Positions 6,585 through 11,396 of a stretch of 11,396 nucleotides of DNA are shown here, in pieces. Every line of letters begins with the position of its first letter. Positions within the stretch are counted from its first letter, which is position 1. The notes beneath the pieces are model-generated. The model did no database searches and was not told the DNA's origin. It worked only from the letters and a program-made list of their open reading frames with translations. The translations under genes and the position numbers were made by a program. This stretch comes from Acetobacteraceae bacterium (GTDB taxonomy: Bacteria; Pseudomonadota; Alphaproteobacteria; Acetobacterales; Acetobacteraceae), in contig PLSZ01000677.1 in assembly GCA_003164305.1 (NCBI GenBank), positions 595-11,990 on the forward strand. The letters are read 5' to 3'.

Positions 6585-7742
6585 CTATGATTTCCTGAAC
6601 TTCGGCATCACCGCTTCGGCGATCCAGCCGAGTTGTTCCAGCATCACGCTCTCGGGCGCGCTCATCGGCGTGCTGAGATTGATGTGCTCCATGCCGGGAT
6701 AACGCTCTTCGAGTTCTTTCAGGTAGGCGACCAGATCCTCCGGCGTGCCGGCGAACCAGGAGCCGAGTTTCATGAAGTGCTCGAGCGTGGGGACGCCGGC
6801 CTCGTACCAACCGCCGCGCCGCCCGATCGCGGCGATCTGCGCTTCGTTCACCCCCGGAACGAAGCCGAGCGGGGCGAACATCTTGGCATGCTCCTCATAC
6901 ATCGGCCGTAGTTCCCTGATGGCCTTTTCGCGCGTGTCGGCCAGATGCACGAAGAATCCCAGCATCAGGTTCTCGCCGAGCTTCAGGTCGATGCCGGCGC
7001 GCGCGGCGGCGTCGCGATAGGCGCTGATCGGACCCTCGCGCATGGTCGCGGCACCGCCGCCGATGGCGCCCTTGATGCCGTGCTTAATCATGAAATCGAG
7101 CCCGCGCGCACCGGCGCTGACCACCGGCTGCCAGCATTCCACGGGCATGTTGACCGGCCGCGGCACCAGCGTGAGTTCCTTCAGGGTGTAGCCGCGATAG
7201 GGCACCTCGGGCGGCAGCGTGTAATGCTTGCCCTGGTGCGAAAAGCTTTCGTTGTTGAAGGCTTTGAAGATGATTTCGACCTGTTCCTCGAACAGCTCGC
7301 GGTTGGCGTCCTGGTTGATGATCGGTGCGCCAAAAGTCTCGACTTCCCGCGTGTGGTAGCCGCGGCCGACGCCGAACACGGTGCGGCCTTTGGTCAGGAT
7401 GTCGGCGACCGCGTAGTCCTCGGCGAGGCGCAGCGGATGCCACATCGGCGCGATGTTGAAGCCGCAGCCGATCTTCAACTTTGATGTCAGATGGCTGAGA
7501 TGCACCGCCGCCATCAGCAGGTTCGGGATGACCTCATAACCCTCGTACTGGAAGTGATGCTCGGCCATCCACAACGTGTCCCAGCCGGTACGATCCATCA
7601 GTTTCGCCACCGCCTCGGTCTTGGCGAACACGCCGGCGAGTTGTTCGTTACTGAAACGCCGCTCGTTGGCCGGTGTGGCGTTCTGGCCGTGGTCGGGCAG
7701 ATCGATGTGGCCAGGATAGACGGTGGCGAATTCACGGAACAT
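6585..7742 (-). CDS. LLM-class (luciferase-like) flavin-dependent monooxygenase
   Basis: The product is 385 aa. The bacterial luciferase-like superfamily uses reduced FMN from a separate reductase, or F420 in some groups, plus O2 to oxygenate or cleave substrates. Visible features: WDTLWMAEHHF (54-64), which matches the conserved N-terminal strand and active-site histidines of alkanal-monooxygenase-like members; LKIGCGFNIAPMWHPLRLAEDYAVADILTKGR (89-120); VGRGYHTREVETFG (125-138), the flavin-phosphate region; and WQPVVSAGARGLDF (204-217). A flavin reductase gene 77 bp upstream supports FMN use. ATG 7742 is preceded by AAAGG at 7-nt spacing, and the gene ends in TAG. A strong palindrome (7776-7804) sits in its leader. 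The substrate is unknown. The gene neighbourhood suggests catabolism of an aromatic or heterocyclic compound or an amine, which is only inference. Confidence 0.9.
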   Translation of the reverse strand: MFREFATVYPGHIDLPDHGQNATPANERRFSNEQLAGVFAKTEAVAKLMDRTGWDTLWMAEHHFQYEGYEVIPNLLMAAVHLSHLTSKLKIGCGFNIAPMWHPLRLAEDYAVADILTKGRTVFGVGRGYHTREVETFGAPIINQDANRELFEEQVEIIFKAFNNESFSHQGKHYTLPPEVPYRGYTLKELTLVPRPVNMPVECWQPVVSAGARGLDFMIKHGIKGAIGGGAATMREGPISAYRDAAARAGIDLKLGENLMLGFFVHLADTREKAIRELRPMYEEHAKMFAPLGFVPGVNEAQIAAIGRRGGWYEAGVPTLEHFMKLGSWFAGTPEDLVAYLKELEERYPGMEHINLSTPMSAPESVMLEQLGWIAEAVMPKFRKS

Positions 7743-7775
7743 GGGAATGCCTTTGGTGGGGTGCTGTGAAGCATC

Positions 7776-7804
7776 CCGTCATGGCCGAGGCCCGGCCATG
7801 ACGG
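7776..7804. repeat. REP-like intergenic palindrome
   Basis: CCGTCATGGCCG (7776-7787) and CGGCCATGACGG (7793-7804) are a perfect 12-bp inverted repeat with a 5-nt AGGCC loop. It lies in the 77-bp gap between the flavin reductase and monooxygenase genes. Palindromes with a CGTCATGGCC/GGCCATGACG core recur in many alphaproteobacterial genomes, so it is probably one copy of a dispersed family. Within a polycistronic message it could act as a partial terminator or a stabilising stem. Confidence 0.7.
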
Positions 7805-7819
7805 TCGGCGCGGCCGGCT

Positions 7820-8323
7820 TTATCCGCCGTAGTAAACGTTGTCGCCGAGATCCTTCATTTCCAGGATGGCGGCGTCGGCGCGGCCGGCCGGCGGCTTCAT
7901 CACATAAGCCTGCGTAACCTCGCCCACCACGATATCATGATCGCCCAGAGAAACGATTTCCTTGACGATGCACTCCACGGCGGCGATGGCGTCGTTCAGC
8001 ACGGGCGCCCCGTTATGGCCGGCGTGGAAGTCCATGCCGGAGAGTTTTCCGCCCTCGACTTTCGCCGGCTTGAAAAAGGTGAAGGCGGCGCCTTTCTGGT
8101 CCTTGCCCAGAATGTTGAGGACGAATTTACCGGTGCCTTTGACAACGGTGTGGCAGCCGGAATCGCCCTTCACGCCGACGACGACGAGCGGTGGCGCGAA
8201 CGATCCCTGGGTGACCCAGTTGACGGTGGCGGCGCCGACGTTGCCTTTGCCGTCGTCGGCGGTCAGCACGTAAATGCCGTACGGGATCATGCGTAGCGCG
8301 GTTTTTTTGGCGTCGGCGTCCAT
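7820..8323 (-). CDS. flavin reductase-like domain protein (FMN reductase component)
   Basis: The product is 167 aa, a flavin reductase-like FMN-binding split-barrel protein. Such enzymes reduce free flavin with NAD(P)H for a partner monooxygenase. Evidence is the family layout: MIPYGIYVLTADDG near the N-terminus (12-25), AATVNWVTQGSFAPPLVVVGVK (31-52) for flavin binding, KFVLNILG (66-73), and the signature GDHDIVVGEVTQAY (127-140) in the last third. Length is normal for the family. The start is set at ATG 8323 because a perfect AGGAGG (8336-8331) stands 7 nt upstream. The frame remains open further upstream to 8866, but that part runs across the LysR gene in another frame and has no reductase sequence. 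It lies between the regulator and the monooxygenase on the same strand, which supports a two-component monooxygenase. Confidence 0.9.
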   Translation of the reverse strand: MDADAKKTALRMIPYGIYVLTADDGKGNVGAATVNWVTQGSFAPPLVVVGVKGDSGCHTVVKGTGKFVLNILGKDQKGAAFTFFKPAKVEGGKLSGMDFHAGHNGAPVLNDAIAAVECIVKEIVSLGDHDIVVGEVTQAYVMKPPAGRADAAILEMKDLGDNVYYGG

Positions 8324-8330
8324 CGTCGTT

Positions 8331-8336
8331 CCTCCT
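8331..8336 (-). promoter_or_regulatory. consensus Shine-Dalgarno fixing the flavin reductase start
   Basis: Read on the minus strand this is AGGAGG, 7 nt before ATG 8323. It is the strongest ribosome site in the window. It shows that the long upstream extension of this frame is not translated as one protein, and it suggests high expression of the reductase. Confidence 0.75.
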
Positions 8337-8358
8337 GGGTTCTGCACTGGCCGGGATT

Positions 8359-9354
8359 TTACCCGCGGCCGGCGGCGTTGCCCAGAGGAGAGGCGGCGCG
8401 AGGTTGTGAAGAGCCCGGAACGGACTGCTGCGTCAACGAATCCGCCAATCGCGGGGCGCCCGCCTGAAAGTTCGCGTCGATATGCGATGCCAATGCATCC
8501 GTCACCGGCTGGCTGGCGTTCTGCGCTTTCAGCAGCATGATCCCGAAATTCGGCAATGGTGGCAGCCCCTCTTCCGGCCCCAAAGGGCGCAGGCCGTGCG
8601 GCAACCATGACAGTGTCGAAACGGTAATCGCCAGTCCGGCGACCACTGGTGCGTGGGTCCCCAGTTGCGAGGCCGAGGTATAAGCAACCCGGTATCGCCA
8701 GCCGGCTTTCTCCAATGCCGTGGTGGCGGCTTTGGCCCACTCGCAATCCTGGCCCAGGCGCGTCTGATCGGCCAACGCGAGCGGCAGCGGATCCTGCCGG
8801 TGCGGCGAATGCCGGGTCGAGGTCACCCACACCAGCGGACCGCGCCACAGCTGGGTGGCCGGCCACCCGGGCGGCTGATGCCCGTCGGAGATCAGCGTCA
8901 GATCCAGTTCGTTGGCCTCGATCGCCCGCATCAGTTCGCCCGAGGGAGAACAGCGCACATCGACCTGCACGGCGGGATGGGTCGCGGCGAACCGCTGCAG
9001 GATCGGTGGGATGTATGCCAATGCGTAGTCGTCCGGACAGCCGAGCCGCACCGTTCCGGCGATGCGTGGGGCGCGAAAGGTCTCTATGACCTCATCGCTG
9101 AGCGCCAGGATTTGTCGCGCGCGGGTCAGCAGAAAGCGGCCGTGGGGCGTCAGTTCGATGCCGCCGCCGCGGCCGCGGCTCAGCACACGCTGGCCCAGGC
9201 CTTCCTCCAGGCGGCGGACCTGCATGGAAATGGCGGATTGCGTGCGCCCGACGACGCTCGCGGCCTGGGTGAAGCTGTTGCCCTCGGCGATGAGTACGAA
9301 AGCGCGGAGCAGATCGGGGTCGAGGCCGTTGAGGGCAACCATGTTCATCAACAT
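8359..9354 (-). CDS. LysR-family transcriptional regulator
   Basis: The product is 331 aa. The N-terminal winged helix-turn-helix is clear: LDPDLLRAFVLIAEGNSFTQAASVVGRTQSAISMQVRRLEEGLGQRVLSR (11-60), then ELTPHGRFLLTRARQIL. The periplasmic-binding-like effector domain follows from about residue 100 (GTVRLGCPDDYALAYIPPILQRF). The last ~30 residues (from about 302) are Ser/Ala/Gly-rich and probably disordered. It precedes the flavin reductase gene by 35 bp on the same strand, so it may be cotranscribed with it and regulate the module. LysR proteins usually bind upstream of themselves or of a divergent gene, here the DUF1127 gene. The start is uncertain: ATGs at 9354, 9348 and 9342 all lack a good ribosome site. 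The inducer is unknown. Confidence 0.9.
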   Translation of the reverse strand: MLMNMVALNGLDPDLLRAFVLIAEGNSFTQAASVVGRTQSAISMQVRRLEEGLGQRVLSRGRGGGIELTPHGRFLLTRARQILALSDEVIETFRAPRIAGTVRLGCPDDYALAYIPPILQRFAATHPAVQVDVRCSPSGELMRAIEANELDLTLISDGHQPPGWPATQLWRGPLVWVTSTRHSPHRQDPLPLALADQTRLGQDCEWAKAATTALEKAGWRYRVAYTSASQLGTHAPVVAGLAITVSTLSWLPHGLRPLGPEEGLPPLPNFGIMLLKAQNASQPVTDALASHIDANFQAGAPRLADSLTQQSVPGSSQPRAASPLGNAAGRG

Positions 9355-9383
9355 ATCTGATTTCTATGATCAACGCAATTCGT

Positions 9384-9412
9384 TTTACTGATTATGCCGC
9401 CTGGCTCATAAA
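9384..9412 (+). promoter_or_regulatory. candidate promoter for the DUF1127 gene
   Basis: TTTACT (9384-9389) and CATAAA (9407-9412) each match the -35 and -10 consensus in four of six positions and are 17 bp apart. A transcript would start near 9419-9420, about 25 nt before the GTG start and just ahead of its ribosome site. If correct, the ATG at 9366 cannot be the start. The same gap also holds AACG/CGTT half sites (9372-9375, 9381-9384) that might be a LysR operator. Confidence 0.3.
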
Positions 9413-9432
9413 GCGCGTCCATAAGCCCCAAG

Positions 9433-9446
9433 AGGAGGGTGAGGTG
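9433..9446 (+). promoter_or_regulatory. Shine-Dalgarno selecting the GTG start of the DUF1127 gene
   Basis: AGGAGG (9433-9438) is followed after 5 nt by GTG (9444-9446) in the DUF1127 frame. The upstream in-frame ATG at 9366 has no such site. This strongly favours the shorter 74-residue product. Confidence 0.65.
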
Positions 9447-9668
9447 TCTGACCAGGTATCAGTGCTTTCCGGCTTTTTCCATCCCCGGACGTCGTCGCGG
9501 CCACGGCAACCCGCGATGCATCGGCTGTCGCTGATGCTGGAAGCGTGGCGTACGCGACGTATGTTGGCGGAAATGGATCCGCGGCTGCTGAAAGACATCG
9601 GCGTCAGCCGTGCCGAAGCGCAGGCCGAGGCCAGCCGTGCTCCGTGGGATATTGAGTTCCGGAGGTGA
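9444..9668 (+). CDS. DUF1127 small Arg-rich protein
   Basis: The product is 74 aa from GTG 9444; the frame could start at ATG 9366 for 100 aa, but the ribosome site and candidate promoter favour the GTG. The DUF1127 (YjiS-like) motif occupies residues 33-70: EAWRTRRMLAEMDPRLLKDIGVSRAEAQAEASRAPWD, with the characteristic Arg-rich helix, L-x-D/E-M-D-x-x-x-L-x-D-I-G-V/I-S-R and terminal W. The N-terminal ~28 residues are polar and variable. DUF1127 proteins are abundant in Alphaproteobacteria. In Agrobacterium, short members have been linked to phosphate and carbon metabolism and are thought to be RNA- or protein-binding. Here the gene faces phoB tail to tail, with both stop codons inside one hairpin. 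It is divergent from the LysR gene. Its specific role is unknown. Confidence 0.82.
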   Translation: MSDQVSVLSGFFHPRTSSRPRQPAMHRLSLMLEAWRTRRMLAEMDPRLLKDIGVSRAEAQAEASRAPWDIEFRR

Positions 9669-9696
9669 AGGCCCGGGGTGAAACCCCGGCGCTTCA
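9666..9696. terminator. shared hairpin spanning the stop codons of the DUF1127 gene and phoB
   Basis: CCGGGG (9673-9678) pairs with CCCCGG (9684-9689) around a TGAAA loop. After a 2x2 internal loop, TGAAG (9666-9670) pairs with CTTCA (9692-9696). The outer arms are the two stop codons themselves (TGA 9666-9668 on +, TGA read from 9696-9694 on -). It is symmetric and lacks U-tracts, so it is a candidate bidirectional terminator or overlap-limiting stem for the convergent genes. Confidence 0.55.
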
Positions 9697-10410
9697 CACC
9701 GGCTCAGTATCCAATGCGTAGCCCGCGGCGCGGACGGTGCGGACCAGGTCCAGCTCGCCCTCGACGTTCATCGATTTGCGCAGCCGGCGGATATGCACAT
9801 CGACCGTTCTTGGTTCGACATGGATGTCGTGACCCCAGACCGCGTCCAGTAGCTCCTCGCGAGAGAACACGCGCCTGGGATGTTGCATGAAGAATTCCAG
9901 CAGCCGGAATTCGGTCGGGCCCAGATGCACGCGGCGGCCGTTGCGGGTGACCCGGTGCGACGACAGGTCCATTTCGATATCGTGAAACGCCAGCGCGCCC
10001 TTATCCGGCACCGCGTTGGATCGCCGCAGCAACGCGCGCATGCGAGCCAGCAGAGAGTCGATGTTGAACGGTTTGGTGATGTAATCATCGGCGCCGGTGT
10101 TCAGGCCGCGCACCGCGTCCTGGTCCTCGGTGCGCGCGGTGACCATGATCACCGGCAAGTCGCGCGTCGCCGGTTTGCGCCGGATCTGGCGGCACACTTC
10201 AATTCGCGACATCAGCGGCAACATCCAGTCCAGCAATACGATATCCGGCTGTTGTTCCTGAATGCGGGTCAGCGCTTCCTGTCCGTCGGACGCCTCGGAT
10301 ACGCGATAACCTTGTTTCTCCAGGTTATAGCGCAGCATTGTCGCGATCGCCGCCTCATCCTCGACCACGAGGACAAGGGGTCGCGGCAAACTGGAAAGAC
10401 CATCTGGCAT
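9694..10410 (-). CDS. phoB: phosphate regulon response regulator PhoB
   Basis: The product is 238 aa from ATG 10410, an OmpR/PhoB-family regulator that binds Pho boxes when phosphorylated by PhoR under phosphate limitation. Receiver domain: LVLVVEDEAAIA with acidic Glu18/Asp19, phospho-acceptor Asp61 in LLDWMLP, Thr91 (MVTA) and Lys113 (TKPF). The C-terminal winged helix (about 138-233) shows LGPTEFRLLEFFMQHPRRVFSREELLD and RTVDVHIRRLRKSM. ATG 10410 is favoured over the in-frame TTG 10419 because AGGGGA lies 9 nt upstream, overlapping the phoU end. Oddity: Arg69 (codon CGA) stands where nearly all receivers have Gly in the P-x-x-S/D-G loop after the phospho-Asp. The gene follows phoU by 17 bp, as in many Alphaproteobacteria; phoR is not in the window. 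Confidence 0.93.
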   Translation of the reverse strand: MPDGLSSLPRPLVLVVEDEAAIATMLRYNLEKQGYRVSEASDGQEALTRIQEQQPDIVLLDWMLPLMSRIEVCRQIRRKPATRDLPVIMVTARTEDQDAVRGLNTGADDYITKPFNIDSLLARMRALLRRSNAVPDKGALAFHDIEMDLSSHRVTRNGRRVHLGPTEFRLLEFFMQHPRRVFSREELLDAVWGHDIHVEPRTVDVHIRRLRKSMNVEGELDLVRTVRAAGYALDTEPV

Positions 10411-10427
10411 CGGCGTCAATCCCCTTG

Positions 10428-11138
10428 TTACTCTTTCGGACGGACCACCGCGTAGGCCGAGGTATCACCCTTCGGCCGCACATCCGGTATCACCTCGCCC
10501 TTGACAGTATAATAGATCGTTTCAGCGATGTTGGTAGTGTGGTCACCGATTCGCTCAAGGTTCTTGGCGATGAACAATAAATGCGTGCAGGGCGTGATGT
10601 TACGTGGATCTTCCATCATATACGTGATCAGTTCACGGAAAATTGTATTATAAATGTCATCGACGGCGCGGTCGGAACGCCATACCTCGATCGCCTTATC
10701 GGCGTCCGACGACCCCAACGCGTCGATGATGGATTTAAGTTGCGCTTGCACAAGGGATGCCATGTGCGCGAGTCCGCCCATGGAATAGGGCGCCGGGAAC
10801 TGCGCCAGCACGATGCTGCGCTTGGCGACGTTGGCGGCGTAGTCGCCGATGCGTTCCAGCTCGCTTGAGATCTTCAGCGCCGAGACGATGTGGCGCAGGT
10901 CACCGGCCAGCGGAAGGCGCAGCGCCAGCATGCGGATGGTGAATTGCTGCACCTCTTGTTCCAGCTCGTCGACGCGGGCGTCGCCGGCCACCACCCGGGC
11001 GGCGAGATCGGAATCGCGCTTGCTCAGCGCTTGCAGCGCCGAGGCCAACTGCGCCTCCACCATCCCGCCCATGCGGGCGATGATGTTGGTCAGGTGGGAC
11101 AGTTCCTCGTCGTAGGACTTGACGGTGTGTTCGGTCAT
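10428..11138 (-). CDS. phoU: phosphate-specific transport system accessory protein PhoU
   Basis: The product is 236 aa. PhoU is a peripheral regulator linking the PstSCAB phosphate importer to the PhoR kinase, repressing the Pho regulon when phosphate is plentiful. It has the expected two repeated three-helix bundles. Each carries a metal-binding ExxxD-type motif: ELERIGDYAANVAK (93-106) and NLERIGDHTTNIAE (193-206). The length is typical. ATG 11138 is chosen because GAGGTGGG (11153-11146) sits 7 nt upstream. The in-frame GTG at 11150 lies within that ribosome site and is less likely. It starts 13 bp after the pstB stop and ends 17 bp before phoB, so pstB-phoU-phoB form one operon, with any Pho box promoter further upstream, outside the window. 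Confidence 0.95.
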   Translation of the reverse strand: MTEHTVKSYDEELSHLTNIIARMGGMVEAQLASALQALSKRDSDLAARVVAGDARVDELEQEVQQFTIRMLALRLPLAGDLRHIVSALKISSELERIGDYAANVAKRSIVLAQFPAPYSMGGLAHMASLVQAQLKSIIDALGSSDADKAIEVWRSDRAVDDIYNTIFRELITYMMEDPRNITPCTHLLFIAKNLERIGDHTTNIAETIYYTVKGEVIPDVRPKGDTSAYAVVRPKE

Positions 11139-11151
11139 GGTTCTGCCCACC

Positions 11152-11396
11152 TCAGCCGAAGCGGCCGGTAATGCACCCTTGGGTCAGCGGATGCTGCGGG
11201 TTGGTGAATATCTGTTCGGTGTCGCCGACCTCGACCAGCTCGCCGAGATGGAAGAAGGCGGTGCGCTGCGACACGCGGGCGGCCTGCTGCATCGAGTGGG
11301 TGACGATGACGATGGTGAAGTCGTGCTTCAGCTCGTCGATCAGTTCCTCGACCTTCAGCGTGCTGATCGGATCGAGCGCGCTGGTGGGCTCGTCGA
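11152..11396 (-). CDS. pstB: phosphate ABC transporter ATP-binding protein PstB, N-terminal part missing
   Basis: The last 81 codons of the gene are present, entering from the right edge; the stop TGA is at 11154-11152. Translation shows the Walker B end and D-loop DEPTSALDP, then the switch histidine in [19 protein letters not shown] and the family ending [29 protein letters not shown]. PstB is the ATPase that powers high-affinity inorganic phosphate import by PstSCA at the inner membrane. The HPLTQ/ITGRFG end is specific for PstB among ABC ATPases. The final repeat has Cys where ITGRFG is usually preceded by Tyr, a mild variation. The Walker A and LSGGQ motifs lie beyond the window. Confidence 0.95.
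   Translation of the reverse strand, partial: DEPTSALDPISTLKVEELIDELKHDFTIVIVTHSMQQAARVSQRTAFFHLGELVEVGDTEQIFTNPQHPLTQGCITGRFG

Noticed and set aside
7804..7888. 15-bp direct repeat GTCGGCGCGGCCGGC at 7804-7818 and 7874-7888
   Set aside because: Low-complexity GC sequence; one copy is coding and the other lies next to the reductase stop. It is likely chance in this base composition, and no target-site duplication or element lies between the copies.
8324..8866. Upstream extension of the flavin reductase frame (a 348-residue fusion)
   Set aside because: The extension crosses the LysR coding region in another frame, has no family similarity, and a perfect AGGAGG marks the internal ATG at 8323.
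8653..9360. 235-codon + strand open frame opposite the LysR gene
   Set aside because: There is no recognisable domain, and the minus strand encodes a clear LysR protein over the same bases.
9366..9443. Earlier ATG start for the DUF1127 protein
   Set aside because: There is no ribosome site before it, and it would lie upstream of the candidate promoter; AGGAGG precedes GTG 9444 instead.

Overview
The window looks like chromosomal DNA from a GC-rich alphaproteobacterium, probably near Rhodospirillales or Hyphomicrobiales. The grounds are a pstB-phoU-phoB gene order, a Tim14-like membrane J-domain protein, a fused malic enzyme/phosphotransacetylase, a DUF1127 protein and palindromic intergenic repeats of a type common in that class. 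The lineage is inferred from gene content and style, not from a marker gene. All bases lie in or within about 120 bp of a gene, and no RNA gene, insertion sequence, phage or CRISPR array is visible.

Left part, + strand (1-4250). The window opens inside maeB, which encodes an NADP-type malic enzyme with a C-terminal phosphotransacetylase-like domain. It is followed by a small membrane-anchored J-domain protein. That gene has a 19-codon leader ORF and a 9-bp inverted repeat covering its start codon. Next come galU and a phosphomannomutase/phosphoglucomutase gene, 12 bp apart. Together these two make UDP-glucose from glucose-6-phosphate for surface polysaccharide.

Middle part (4251-9354) is an accessory-looking catabolic module. 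Two overlapping paralogous amidohydrolase-2 genes of the resorcylate decarboxylase/ACMSD superfamily run on the + strand. They converge on a minus-strand series of LysR regulator, flavin reductase and luciferase-like flavin monooxygenase. The reductase and monooxygenase form a plausible two-component monooxygenase, and the amidohydrolases could hydrolyse or decarboxylate its product. The substrate cannot be read from the sequence. A 70-nt imperfect hairpin separates the converging units, and a 12-bp-stem REP-like palindrome separates the reductase and monooxygenase genes.

Right part (9366-11396). A short Arg-rich DUF1127 gene (+) converges on the distal end of the phosphate regulon operon (minus strand: pstB, phoU, phoB). 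The stop codons of the DUF1127 gene and phoB face each other across one hairpin. PhoB carries an Arg at a normally Gly position just after its phosphorylation site.

The genes all fall into known families. The parts worth a second look are the unassigned two-amidohydrolase/two-component monooxygenase module, the structured intergenic elements, the leader of the J-domain gene and the PhoB substitution.
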